Positions 1 to 6,660 of a DNA stretch of 13,683 nt are shown piece after piece. The notes under the pieces are model-generated. The model did no database searches. It saw only the letters and a program-made list of their open reading frames with translations, and was not told where the DNA came from. This stretch comes from Candidatus Firestonebacteria bacterium RIFOXYA2_FULL_40_8 (lineage in GTDB: Bacteria; Oederibacteriota; D2-FULL-39-29), in NCBI GenBank assembly GCA_001778355.1, contig MFGS01000032.1, positions 9,657 to 23,339 on the forward strand, given 5' to 3'. Made by a program: the position numbers and the translations under genes. Each line of letters begins with the position of its first letter. Position 1 is the stretch's first letter.

Positions 1-603
1 TCCTGAAACTTCAAAACTCTCTCTTCCTCCCATAATTTCGGCAGGATCCATCTGTCTCGGATTTTCCATTAAACCGTCTCTGAAAGCCGCTCTTTCGTTT
101 TCCCGGATAAATATTTGTTTTTCGCTAAGCAGTTCGGAAATCGCCACGACACCTTCCAGAACCTGAACCTCTGTAGCTTCAGCCGTTGTTCCCATTATAA
201 ATTCGGTTCCCTTAACGGCGGCAACGATCTTGGGGGAGGAAACAATAAAACTTCCGCCTTCGACTATTTTTGTGACTTTAGCTTTAACCCCTCCAAAAAG
301 AAGCTTAAGTGCGGAGTTTTGCTTTTGAGCCGTGCATTGAACGGTTAAAAGATCCAGAAAGGAGTTTTCTTTTACTTTTACGGTGGTCCCTTCCGCGAAC
401 AGGATTTCGACCCGTCCATTTTTAGTCCGCAGCTTGTCGCTTGAACTAAGTTCCTGGTTTAAACTCGCTGGTTTCCAGTCAGTCCCGGACAGGGAACAAT
501 CTACTTCCCCCGAAAGCGCGGATATTTTAAGCATAGACTCCGCGGCAAGAACAGGGGAGAGAAACACAAAAAGAAGTGAAAACAGCGCAATTAGTTTCTT
601 CAT
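1..603 (-). CDS. Exported FecR-domain protein, 3' part beyond the window
   Basis: Reading the minus strand from the ATG at 603-601 gives 201 codons without a stop to the window edge, so the C-terminus is missing. Residues 1-20 are a Sec signal peptide (MKKLIALFSLLFVFLSPVLA, then AE). Residues 25-160 look like a FecR domain: a start resembling 'LKISALSGEV', a segment 'LRTKNGRVEILFAEGTTVKV', and the characteristic 'SFIVSSPKIVAAVKGTEF' followed by 'VQVLEGVVAIS'. FecR domains are periplasmic beta-rich modules, found in sigma-factor regulators and in many exported proteins of unknown role; there is no transmembrane anti-sigma N-terminus here, so a FecR-type sigma regulator is unlikely and a periplasmic or surface protein is more likely. 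The start is fixed by GGAGG at 607-611 (minus strand) and the promoter at 658-685. Later domains cannot be seen. Confidence 0.88.
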   Translation of the reverse strand, partial: MKKLIALFSLLFVFLSPVLAAESMLKISALSGEVDCSLSGTDWKPASLNQELSSSDKLRTKNGRVEILFAEGTTVKVKENSFLDLLTVQCTAQKQNSALKLLFGGVKAKVTKIVEGGSFIVSSPKIVAAVKGTEFIMGTTAEATEVQVLEGVVAISELLSEKQIFIRENERAAFRDGLMENPRQMDPAEIMGGRESFEVSG

Positions 604-657
604 ACAACCTCCGGATAAGTAACTCTTTAGTTAATAATATTAAACATTTCCTAACGA

Positions 658-685
658 ATTATAACACAATATACAAGTTTTTCAA
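658..685 (-). promoter_or_regulatory. Sigma-70 promoter of the FecR-domain gene
   Basis: On the minus strand, TTGAAA (685-680) is followed after 16 bases by a perfect TATAAT (663-658). It lies about 50 bases upstream of the FecR-domain start codon, leaving a short leader with a GGAGG site. The same hexamer pair and spacing appear on the plus strand at 787-814. Confidence 0.65.
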
Positions 686-777
686 CCCAAAATTAGGTGA
701 GAAAGAGCACGGAAAGAGTGTGAAAAACAATACAAGTCGTTATTCTAAACTATAACTCCAAAAAAAGCTAAATCCCA

Positions 778-798
778 TGAAATTTCTTGAAAATTTCA
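778..798. promoter_or_regulatory. Operator-like perfect inverted repeat over a -35 box
   Basis: TGAAATTT (778-785) and AAATTTCA (791-798) form an 8-bp perfect inverted repeat around a 5-base spacer. The repeat covers the TTGAAA -35 box of the plus-strand promoter at 787-814, the usual place for a repressor site. No regulator can be assigned. Confidence 0.4.
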
Positions 799-814
799 CT
801 TTTTCCTGTATAAT
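787..814 (+). promoter_or_regulatory. Sigma-70 promoter facing the frameshifted small gene
   Basis: TTGAAA (787-792), 16-base spacer, perfect TATAAT (809-814). Transcription would begin near 821, followed by a strong GAGGGGG ribosome site at 836-842 and an ATG at 852. Confidence 0.6.
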
Positions 815-851
815 TATCATATAAACCATGAATTTGAGGGGGTAAGTATTA

Positions 852-1005
852 ATGAGTTTTAAAAACAAGCCAAGAAGAATCTTACTATATTAAATGGATA
901 TTCAATAAGAGTTCGATACCTGTTTTTGCCGGTAAAATGTCCAAAGCTAGAATATCCACTGCTGATAAAATAAAGGTTTTTAAAGATTTGAAAAGTCTGT
1001 CGTAA
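852..1005 (+). pseudogene. Small gene apparently broken by a frameshift, unknown product
   Basis: A good promoter (787-814) and ribosome site (836-842, 9 bases before the ATG) lead to an ATG at 852, but that frame closes after 13 codons (TAA 891-893). The +1 frame, entered just after this ATG, is then open for 49 codons from 856 to a TAA at 1003-1005, which is longer than expected by chance in sequence this AT-rich. It ends with a basic stretch (KMSKARISTADKIKVFKDL). A single indel near the start would join signals and frame into a protein of about 50 residues. I do not recognise it. Alternatives are a real 13-residue peptide, a small RNA, or a sequencing error. From 1006 to 1232 I see no gene, only scattered short frames with stops. 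Confidence 0.3.
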
Positions 1006-1232
1006 TTTAAAAAATGATATGAAATCAGGAAACACCAGATAAAATAACGCTCTTTGACAGCTCGCTCTAGTTGGTTCTTATTGGTTATGATGTTTTCGGT
1101 AAAGCAATCTCTGAAAGCTGGGCAATTTATTGAACTTATAAGGGTGTGTTAAAGAAGGGTCAGCTCCCGCTTATTTTAAAGAGATAAGAAGATGCTGATT
1201 GGAATAAGGTAAGGCATAATGCAAGGCGGCGC

Positions 1233-1262
1233 TTGACAAAAGGGGGTGAAGCAGGGTATACT
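1233..1262 (+). promoter_or_regulatory. Sigma-70 promoter of the abiE operon
   Basis: A consensus TTGACA (1233-1238) and TATACT (1257-1262) are separated by 18 bases. The predicted start, near 1269, falls inside the inverted repeat at 1264-1299, which suits autorepression. Confidence 0.7.
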
Positions 1263-1263
1263 G

Positions 1264-1299
1264 TTTCATATATAGGACATATAGGGGATGTATATGAAA
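1264..1299. promoter_or_regulatory. Operator-like inverted repeat spanning the abiEi start
   Basis: TTTCATATA (1264-1272) and TATATGAAA (1291-1299) are perfect 9-bp inverted copies that bracket the transcription start, ribosome site and first codon of the antitoxin gene. Between them the heptamer ATATAGG occurs twice, 9 bases apart (1270-1276, 1279-1285). AbiEi antitoxins are known to repress their own promoter by binding inverted repeats; assigning that role to this site is inference. Confidence 0.45.
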
Positions 1300-1875
1300 T
1301 TGCTTGATAATCTTAAAATATTGCAAAAGGCTGGAATCTTTACTACTTCTGATATAAAAAGATATCTGGGACTTTCTCAAGATGCTTTAAGGAAACTGAT
1401 CTGGCGGTATCAAAAGCACGGGGTACTGGTTAAACTCAGGAACGGGCTTTATACTTTAAGGGGTGGCGGTGAACCGGATTCTTTCCTTTTGGCCAATAAA
1501 CTTTACCAGCCTTCCTATGTGTCCTTTGAAACGGCGCTTTCCTTTTATGGAATAATTCCGGAAACAGTTTATTCCGTTACTTCAGCGACGGCAAAGCTGA
1601 CCCGCAACATCAGCTCGCTGGGGAGGGAGTTTTCTTACAGAAAAATCAAAAGGAAGGCATACGGCGGGTTTAAACCTGTGAAAATAGGAGGAAATACTGT
1701 TTTGATGGCAGAGCCGGAGAAAGCTTTTGCAGACCGGTTATATTTTGAATTTCTAAAAAAAACCGGCCCGCTGGACAGAGTTAATGCCAGAAAACTCAAT
1801 AAAGCAATTATAGTAAAATATATCAAGCTATTCGGGAATGAGAAGTTCCTGAAATGGAGTAAAAATGCTTTCTGA
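1294..1875 (+). CDS. abiEi: AbiEi-family antitoxin and autorepressor
   Basis: This is the antitoxin half of an AbiE (type IV) toxin-antitoxin pair. The N-terminal 55 residues form a winged helix-turn-helix ('TTSDIKRYLGLSQDALRKL', then a wing ending 'VKLRNGLYTL'). The AbiEi signature 'YVSFETALSFYGIIPE' follows at about residues 75-90, and a basic C-terminal half continues to residue 193. In characterised systems the wHTH binds the operon's inverted repeats and the C-terminal domain provides antitoxicity. Two in-frame ATGs exist, 1288 and 1294. AGGGG at 1283-1287 touches the first but lies 6 bases from the second, so 1294 is chosen. The gene overlaps abiEii by 11 bases, so the two are likely translationally coupled. 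Length is typical for the shorter AbiEi families. Confidence 0.9.
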   Translation: MKLLDNLKILQKAGIFTTSDIKRYLGLSQDALRKLIWRYQKHGVLVKLRNGLYTLRGGGEPDSFLLANKLYQPSYVSFETALSFYGIIPETVYSVTSATAKLTRNISSLGREFSYRKIKRKAYGGFKPVKIGGNTVLMAEPEKAFADRLYFEFLKKTGPLDRVNARKLNKAIIVKYIKLFGNEKFLKWSKNAF

Positions 1876-2593
1876 AAATTCAATAAAGGAACTTGCAGTA
1901 AAGTTTCAGACTTCTGAGCTCAATATTGCCCGTGAATATTTTCAGAACCTATTCCTTAATTCTCTTTACACGCAAAAAAACTCGGAAAAGCTGGGGTTTA
2001 AGGGTGGAACGGCGCTCCGAATAGTTTTTAACAGCCCCAGGTTCTCTGAGGATCTGGACTTTACCGCTGATACTGGAATTAAGGTGTTTTTATTGAAACA
2101 GATGCTTGCCTCCACAATTGAAAAAATAGAAAAGGAAAACCTGCAGGTAAACATTATTGAAGCAAAAGAAACTTCAGGGGGGTTTCTGGCTTTGTACGAG
2201 GTACCACTTTTGTCCTACACTGCAAGAATAGAGTTGAATATTTCTACGCGCGCGAAAAATATGTTATTTGAAACAGAGCCGCATCTTGTTTCGTCTGAAA
2301 TCTTTCCGCCGTACACACTCCTGGCGTTGGACCGGAAAATATTGGTAAAGGAAAAAATACAAGCCCTGCTCTTCAGAAAAAAACCAAGGGATATATTTGA
2401 CCTTTATTATCTGCTGAAGAGCCGGATAGCCCCGGAACAGATAGTTGCTTATAAGAGTGAAATCCTTAACCTGCTATTGACCTGTAAAGAAGGGGCTCTG
2501 ACCGGCGAATTAAAAATGTTCCTGCCGAAGAGCTACTGGAACTTACTCCCGGGTATGATAAAAAGACTTCAAGAGCAGGTGAAGAACATATAG
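1865..2593 (+). CDS. abiEii: AbiEii-family nucleotidyltransferase toxin
   Basis: A 242-residue DNA polymerase beta-like nucleotidyltransferase, the toxin of the AbiE pair. The core is intact: 'GGTALR' at residues 47-52, then 'SEDLDF' at 61-66 with the two metal-binding aspartates D63 and D65. The conserved downstream block is also present: lysines K162/K164 and 'RKKPRDIFDLYYLL' at about 171-184. Related MenT-type toxins transfer nucleotides to tRNA acceptor ends, and AbiE systems can abort phage infection; the target of this copy is not known. GGAG at 1856-1859 sits 5 bases before the ATG, inside the abiEi coding sequence, and the 11-base overlap couples the genes. No truncation or lost catalytic residue is visible, so the toxin looks active. 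Confidence 0.92.
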   Translation: MLSENSIKELAVKFQTSELNIAREYFQNLFLNSLYTQKNSEKLGFKGGTALRIVFNSPRFSEDLDFTADTGIKVFLLKQMLASTIEKIEKENLQVNIIEAKETSGGFLALYEVPLLSYTARIELNISTRAKNMLFETEPHLVSSEIFPPYTLLALDRKILVKEKIQALLFRKKPRDIFDLYYLLKSRIAPEQIVAYKSEILNLLLTCKEGALTGELKMFLPKSYWNLLPGMIKRLQEQVKNI

Positions 2594-2599
2594 AACGCT

Positions 2600-2635
2600 A
2601 AGTGTTAATATGAAGAAGTATATTAATACTTTTAA
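2600..2635 (+). terminator. Weak AT-rich hairpin after abiEii, possible terminator
   Basis: Bases 2600-2611 pair with 2620-2631 in a 12-bp stem (one G-U) with an 8-base loop, starting 6 bases after the toxin stop codon and followed by a few Ts. Only two of the pairs involve G or C, and the T-run is short, so termination would be inefficient. Confidence 0.35.
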
Positions 2636-2640
2636 AATGT

Positions 2641-2754
2641 AAAAGGATATTAAATGGACCATGAACCATTTCCCTATACTTGAGCAGAGTGAATAGTCTA
2701 GGGTCAGGTTCACGGTTTTCCATAAGCAGCTTGATGAAAAGGATTTTAAATGGA
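2641..2754 (+). repeat. Duplicated ribosome-site/start region before the antiporter gene
   Basis: An 18-base segment carrying AAAAGGA, an AT spacer and ATGGA occurs at 2641-2658 and again, with one mismatch, at 2737-2754, where it forms the start of the antiporter gene. The upstream copy opens a 9-codon frame (MDHEPFPYT, stop at 2681-2683), so it could be a leader peptide or a relic of a local duplication. I see no convincing sigma-70 promoter in 2594-2749. Confidence 0.4.
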
Positions 2755-4891
2755 AAATCTTCAAATACTTAAAGAGTTTGTCATAATTCTCGGGGTTTCA
2801 ATACCTGTTGCGTTTCTTTTTCAAAAAATTAAATTCCCTTCTATAGTCGGGTTCATTATCGCAGGGGTGTTAATCGGTCCGGGCGGGTTTAAGCTTATTT
2901 CTGATATCTCTAGCGTTAATATGCTGGCGGAGATTGGCGTAATACTTCTTTTGTTTTCCATCGGACTAGAGTTTTCTCTTTCCAAACTGGTTTCCATAGG
3001 TAAACTTCTGCTTGTCGGGGGGACGCTCCAGGTGTTTTTGACCGCGGGTGTGGTCGGCACTGTTGTTTATTTTTTTACAAAAAATCTTTCTCTGGCTCTG
3101 CTTTCCGGTTTCCTGGTTTCTTTAAGCAGTACCGCCATAGTGCTTAAGAGTTTTGCCGACAGGAACGAAGAAGATTCTCCCTACGGTAATATTTCTCTCG
3201 GAATACTTTTATTTCAGGATTTGTTTGTAATACCTCTTATGGTGGCGGTGCCATTTTTAAAAGACCTTGAAAATTTCCAGCCGCTCCTGCTGGTTAAGGC
3301 CTTATTTCTTGCCGTTCTCGGCCTGGCTGCCGTCTATTTTATCGGAAGCTTTGTTCTTAACAGGATCATGCATTATATAGTAAGATTGAAAAACCGGGAG
3401 CTCTTTACTCTCACCGTTGTTGCCGCGTGTCTCGGTACGGCTTACCTGGCTTACCGTATAGGCGGTCTTTCACTTTCTATCGGCGCTTTCATCGCGGGTA
3501 TTATACTTTCAAAATCTGATTACAGTCATCAGGTCATCTCGGATATCATCCCGTTCAAGGATTGTTTTAACAGTGTCTTCTTTGTCTCTATCGGCATGCT
3601 GCTCAGCACCCAATTTTTGCTCGGAAATCTTTTTGGCATTCTGGGCGGCGCGTTTCTTATTACAGTGTTAAAAGTGGCGGCAATAATCCCTATAGTTTTA
3701 TATTTTAAGTACCCGCTCAGAATCGCTGTTATCGTCGGACTTTGTCTTTCCCAGATTGGCGAGTTTTCTTTCATTCTCGGCAAGTTCGGCAATGAACTGA
3801 ATATTATCTCTCTGGCTGATTATGAATATTTTATAGCGGTCGCCGTAGTCAGCATGATAATGTCCCCGTTTTTAATTATGGCGGCCCCCGGCATCGGTTT
3901 GTTTTTACAGAAAACTTTTAAGCTTTCCGCGAAAGAAAATGAGGACTCTGCCAAAAAAGATACTTACAAAAATCATGTGGTAATTATAGGTTTTGGTCTT
4001 AACGGAAGAAATCTTTCCAGAGTGCTTCATGAGACGGGAATAAAACATGTTATTATTGACCTTGACGCCGAAAAAATAGCAAACGCTAAAGCAGACGGCG
4101 ACTCTGTTATCTTCGGGGATTTTACGAAAAAAGAGGTGCTGGAAAGCGCAGGAATCAAGCAGGCGAAAGTTGCCGTCATCGCCATCTCCGACCCGGCTGC
4201 GACAGAACACGGGATCTGGCTTATCAAACAGATAAATCCTGCCGTCTATACGATCGTTCGTACCAGATCAAATGAGGATGTGGCCGAACTCTCAAAGCTC
4301 GGGGCGGATGAAGTAATACCCGAAGAGTTTGAAACCTCGATAGAGATATTTTCCAGAGTGCTTACTAGATTTCATATACCGAGGAACGTAATAGAGCAGG
4401 AAGTGATGATAATCCGGAAAGGCAATTATGGAATGCTCCGCGCTCCTTCGCCTCTCCCCGTAAAACTGACAAATTTAAAGGATATACTGAGTATTTCTCT
4501 TGAGGTATTCTCCAAAGTTCTTACCCGTTTTCATGTGCCAACAAGCGTTATAGAGAAGGAGATGGAAATAATCCGGAAAGGCAATTTTGATATGTCCCGT
4601 ACTCCATCGCTTGAACCCGTGAAATTAATGGATCTGGATGATATTTTAAATCTTACGCTTACTGAAACCGTTTTGATAAAAAGCGGTTCAAAAGCTGTCG
4701 GAAAAACCCTGATAGAAATAAATCTGAGAGCAGAGACCGGAACTACGGTAATTGCTGTTGTCCGGGACGGAAAAGCAAACACAAATCCCAAAGGTGAATT
4801 TGTACTAGCAGGAAATGATGTGATAGTGATACTGGGCAGTCATGCCGAACTGGATAAGGCAATGCAGTATTTTGGAGGCTTAGAGGTTTAG
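2750..4891 (+). CDS. KefB-like CPA2 cation:proton antiporter with TrkA-N and TrkA-C domains
   Basis: An inner-membrane monovalent-cation/proton antiporter of the CPA2 family, 713 residues. Residues 5-385 are a Na+/H+ exchanger membrane domain with about a dozen hydrophobic segments. Family hallmarks include 'GFIIAGVLIGPGG', 'LLLFSIGLEFS', 'LSSTAIVLKSF', 'LLFQDLFVIPL' and 'LSIGAFIAGIILS'. Residues 410-525 are a TrkA-N (RCK) domain with the nucleotide-binding loop GFGLNG (414-419) and acidic residues in 'IIDLDAEKI'. Residues 638-711 are a TrkA-C domain. Between them the linker helix region is duplicated (residues 532-584 and 585-637), which is unusual. Such proteins move K+ or Na+ against H+ under control of ligands bound to the RCK domain. 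AAAAGGA at 2737-2743 sits 6 bases before the ATG. The gene stands alone, with no KefF/KefG-like partner in view; the ion specificity cannot be read from sequence. Confidence 0.92.
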   Translation: MENLQILKEFVIILGVSIPVAFLFQKIKFPSIVGFIIAGVLIGPGGFKLISDISSVNMLAEIGVILLLFSIGLEFSLSKLVSIGKLLLVGGTLQVFLTAGVVGTVVYFFTKNLSLALLSGFLVSLSSTAIVLKSFADRNEEDSPYGNISLGILLFQDLFVIPLMVAVPFLKDLENFQPLLLVKALFLAVLGLAAVYFIGSFVLNRIMHYIVRLKNRELFTLTVVAACLGTAYLAYRIGGLSLSIGAFIAGIILSKSDYSHQVISDIIPFKDCFNSVFFVSIGMLLSTQFLLGNLFGILGGAFLITVLKVAAIIPIVLYFKYPLRIAVIVGLCLSQIGEFSFILGKFGNELNIISLADYEYFIAVAVVSMIMSPFLIMAAPGIGLFLQKTFKLSAKENEDSAKKDTYKNHVVIIGFGLNGRNLSRVLHETGIKHVIIDLDAEKIANAKADGDSVIFGDFTKKEVLESAGIKQAKVAVIAISDPAATEHGIWLIKQINPAVYTIVRTRSNEDVAELSKLGADEVIPEEFETSIEIFSRVLTRFHIPRNVIEQEVMIIRKGNYGMLRAPSPLPVKLTNLKDILSISLEVFSKVLTRFHVPTSVIEKEMEIIRKGNFDMSRTPSLEPVKLMDLDDILNLTLTETVLIKSGSKAVGKTLIEINLRAETGTTVIAVVRDGKANTNPKGEFVLAGNDVIVILGSHAELDKAMQYFGGLEV
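4343..4660 (+). repeat. In-frame 159-bp tandem duplication inside the antiporter gene
   Basis: Two adjacent 53-codon units (4343-4501 and 4502-4660) encode matching segments, each beginning E(I/V)FS(R/K)VLTRFH and containing IIRKGN. By my count 33 of 53 residues are identical, and the bases still share runs such as AATCCGGAAAGGCAATT. The unit is the connector between TrkA-N and TrkA-C, which relatives normally have once. Confidence 0.85.
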
Positions 4892-4958
4892 AGGCTTGGA
4901 TGCTTAGCAAGAGAAGAACAGTTGGAGGTTTGGCAAGAGCTAAACAGTTGGAGGTGAC
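4875..4958 (+). repeat. Short 8-bp and 26-bp tandem repeats at the end of the antiporter gene
   Basis: Four degenerate 8-base units of the form GAGGCTTA run from 4875 to 4906, crossing the antiporter stop codon (4889-4891). Two 26-base units follow (4907-4932, 4933-4958), each with GCAAGAG and AACAGTTGGAGGT. The rest of the gap, 4959-5166, is purine-rich with GGAAG/GGCAAGA motifs; I see no gene or convincing terminator in it. Confidence 0.6.
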
Positions 4959-5166
4959 CGTCAATTATATAGGTCGGATCTTTGGTGGAGATGCTCAGAG
5001 GCGCGGCAAGGGCAGAAAAGATTGAGGACAGAGTCCGGAAGGAAGAGGATGGTTAGAAGATTTGATGGTTGGCAAGAATAGAAAGATAAAAGTGCAATTT
5101 AAATTAAAATACCGGATAAAAACCGTTTAAACTCCGACTTTTACATGAAATGCGGTACTTTTCTGC

Positions 5167-5195
5167 TTTACAAAAACAATACCGTACAATATACT
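5167..5195 (+). promoter_or_regulatory. Sigma-70 promoter of the ECF sigma factor gene
   Basis: TTTACA (5167-5172), 17-base spacer, TATACT (5190-5195). Transcription would start near 5202, downstream of the possible ATG at 5145 and 24 bases before the TTG at 5226, which supports the TTG as the real start. Confidence 0.6.
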
Positions 5196-5201
5196 ATATT
5201 G
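5187..5201. promoter_or_regulatory. 15-bp perfect palindrome over the -10 box
   Basis: CAATATA-C-TATATTG is a perfect 7-bp inverted repeat around one base, covering the whole -10 hexamer. ACAATA also occurs 10 bases upstream (5176-5181) and its complement TATTGT just downstream (5203-5208). This is a plausible repressor site, though AT-rich promoters can be palindromic by chance. Confidence 0.4.
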
Positions 5202-5225
5202 CTATTGTATTTTTTTGGAGGGAAT

Positions 5226-5819
5226 TTGCCGTCAGCGGAAGACAAAAAAGAAATAATTCAAAAATCAGATGAAGAGTTGATGAAAGATCTGAAAAATGGC
5301 ATTATTTCTTCTTTTAAAATCCTCATGGAGAGATACAATAAGGCGATCACCGTTTTTGCTTACAGTTATTTAAGAGACAATGAAGCTACAAAAGACGTAA
5401 TTCAAGAGACCTTCCTTGAAGTATATAAGATGAGAAAAAAATACAAACCTACCGCGAAGTTTTCCACCTGGCTTTATACCATAACCCGGAGCCGGTGTCT
5501 TAATGTATTAAGACATCAAAAAAGACATCCTTCGGAATCTTTGCAGTATGAAACCGCCAATCCGGAAAAAAAAGGGTCAATAGGGGATAATCTGGAGCAG
5601 GAAGAGATGAAAACCGAACTCAAAAAAGCTATAGATTTACTGCCCTATCTGTATAAAGAGGTGGTAATAATGAGAGAGTACGAGAATCTTTCCTATAAGG
5701 AAATATCGGAAATCTCAGGTTATCCCGAAAGCACTTTAAGGACCAGAATGGAATACGCTCTGGATAAACTTAAAGAAGTGATAACAAAAAACCAGACATT
5801 TTCAAAAGAGCGGTGTTAA
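5226..5819 (+). CDS. ECF-type RNA polymerase sigma factor
   Basis: A group-4 (extracytoplasmic function) sigma factor of 197 residues. Region 2 lies at about residues 16-96, with the -10-recognising helix 'ATKDVIQETFLEVY' and the following 'KFSTWLYTITRSRCLNVLR'. A charged linker precedes region 4 at about 131-185, whose helix-turn-helix is 'LSYKEISEISGYPESTLRTR'. The frame extends upstream to an ATG at 5145, but the extra 27 residues are hydrophobic, not sigma-like, and overlap the promoter. GGAGG at 5217-5221 just before the TTG at 5226 decides the start. The downstream secreted-protein gene begins 31 bases after the stop and is probably co-transcribed. No anti-sigma gene is adjacent; the divergent FecR-domain gene lies several kilobases away, so the inducing signal is unknown. 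Confidence 0.92.
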   Translation: MPSAEDKKEIIQKSDEELMKDLKNGIISSFKILMERYNKAITVFAYSYLRDNEATKDVIQETFLEVYKMRKKYKPTAKFSTWLYTITRSRCLNVLRHQKRHPSESLQYETANPEKKGSIGDNLEQEEMKTELKKAIDLLPYLYKEVVIMREYENLSYKEISEISGYPESTLRTRMEYALDKLKEVITKNQTFSKERC

Positions 5820-5850
5820 ATATTAAAGAAGCCGAAACAAAGGAGAGTGT

Positions 5851-6456
5851 ATGAGAAATAATATTTTAGCCCTGCTGGCATCTTTTTTTCTGATCTCTTA
5901 CCCGCTGTCTGTTCAAGCAGTTGAAAACAAGGAATACCTGATCAGCTTTTCTGCGGGGGAGTTAACGAGTCCCAAGCTTTTGGAAGATGCGGATATGAGT
6001 ATTTCCGATAAATATGTCTGCAAGACCGAACTGACTAAAGAAAATGCCGAAAAAGGAAAAAAATTATTGAAAGTCACTTTAACCAAGGGAAAAGGGAAGT
6101 TCGGGGTTACAAATCCTGAAAAAGAAGATTGGAGTAAGTGGGACTCGCTTAAATTCAAAGTATTTAACCCGCAGGATTTTACCATAAGAATGAATTTTGT
6201 TGCCCGGGAAAAAGACCGCGGTTACGGTCCTGCCGGCAGCGGACCCGATAATGACTGGGCTTCAAGAAGTGATTCTTCCGTAATGATTAAATCCGGCTGG
6301 AATGATCTGACCCTGGACCTCACCACGTTCGCAACTAACGGTGCCAAAGAAAATTTTAATATGAAAAGAATACTTGAATGGAGTTTTTGCGGGGGAAGCG
6401 ATGAAGCCCCGGCTATTTTCTTATTTTTTAGCGATCTGGAATTTTCAAACGAGTAA
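5851..6456 (+). CDS. Small secreted protein with a carbohydrate-binding-like beta-sandwich
   Basis: Residues 1-23 are a signal peptide (cleavage after 'SVQA'). The 178-residue mature part resembles a galactose-binding-like or CBM-type jelly roll: 'DWSKWDSLKFKVFNP' (about 92-106), a mid-section 'IRMNFVAREKDRG', the typical 'SGWNDLTLDLTTF' (about 149-161) and a final strand 'IFLFFSDLEF'. Such domains bind sugars or act as modules in envelope proteins; no catalytic motif is present, so function and ligand are unassigned. AGGAG at 5841-5845 gives a good start. It follows the ECF sigma factor by 31 bases and no promoter is evident between them, so the sigma factor and this exported protein probably share a transcript. 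Two cysteines (about C57 and C179) could form a disulfide; this is inference. Confidence 0.8.
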   Translation: MRNNILALLASFFLISYPLSVQAVENKEYLISFSAGELTSPKLLEDADMSISDKYVCKTELTKENAEKGKKLLKVTLTKGKGKFGVTNPEKEDWSKWDSLKFKVFNPQDFTIRMNFVAREKDRGYGPAGSGPDNDWASRSDSSVMIKSGWNDLTLDLTTFATNGAKENFNMKRILEWSFCGGSDEAPAIFLFFSDLEFSNE

Positions 6457-6476
6457 GGAACAAGCTTCAAAAGAAG

Positions 6477-6533
6477 CAGGTTTTGCGTCTAATGTCCCGG
6501 ATATTAGCGGTCTTTAATATTCGGGTTAACCTG
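6477..6533 (+). terminator. Long hairpin after the secreted-protein gene
   Basis: An 11-bp stem (6496-6506 with 6515-6525, one G-U) with an 8-base loop is enclosed by a second 6-bp stem, CAGGTT (6477-6482) with AACCTG (6528-6533). It starts 21 bases after the stop codon. No T-run follows directly, so it may instead stabilise the 3' end of the mRNA. A small GCTTC-AAAA-GAAGC hairpin lies just upstream. Confidence 0.4.
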
Positions 6534-6615
6534 TGCTTACCCCAAAATCCCGCCTTTTTTCGTAAAATTCCCGAATAAAGCATATTATATAAGGCTAAAT
6601 AAACATCATTTAAAG

Positions 6616-6646
6616 CAGACATTCTTAAAATAGCGGTGTTTAATAT
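6616..6646 (+). promoter_or_regulatory. Weak candidate promoter before the riboswitch
   Basis: TAATAT (6641-6646) places a transcription start near 6653, just before the aptamer at 6661. The upstream CAGACA (6616-6621) is a poor -35 with a 19-base spacer. A promoter is needed here, but these exact boxes are uncertain. Confidence 0.3.
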
Positions 6647-6660
6647 ATAGAAGGAAGTTG

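Noticed and set aside
115..622. Plus-strand open frames at 115-348 and 383-622
   Set aside because: They are antisense to the FecR-domain gene, which has a signal peptide, ribosome site, promoter and family motifs.
1171..1380. Minus-strand 69-codon frame before and over abiEi
   Set aside because: It overlaps the abiEi promoter and coding start on the opposite strand and has no ribosome site or recognisable motif.
1156..2707. AGGGTCAG at 1156-1163 and 2700-2707 as direct repeats flanking the abiE operon
   Set aside because: Only 8 bases match, no transposase or terminal inverted repeats are visible, and such a match is plausible by chance over 1.5 kb.
5145..5225. ATG at 5145 as the start of the sigma factor
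   Set aside because: The extension is hydrophobic and unlike sigma factors, and it overlaps a good promoter; the TTG at 5226 has the ribosome site.
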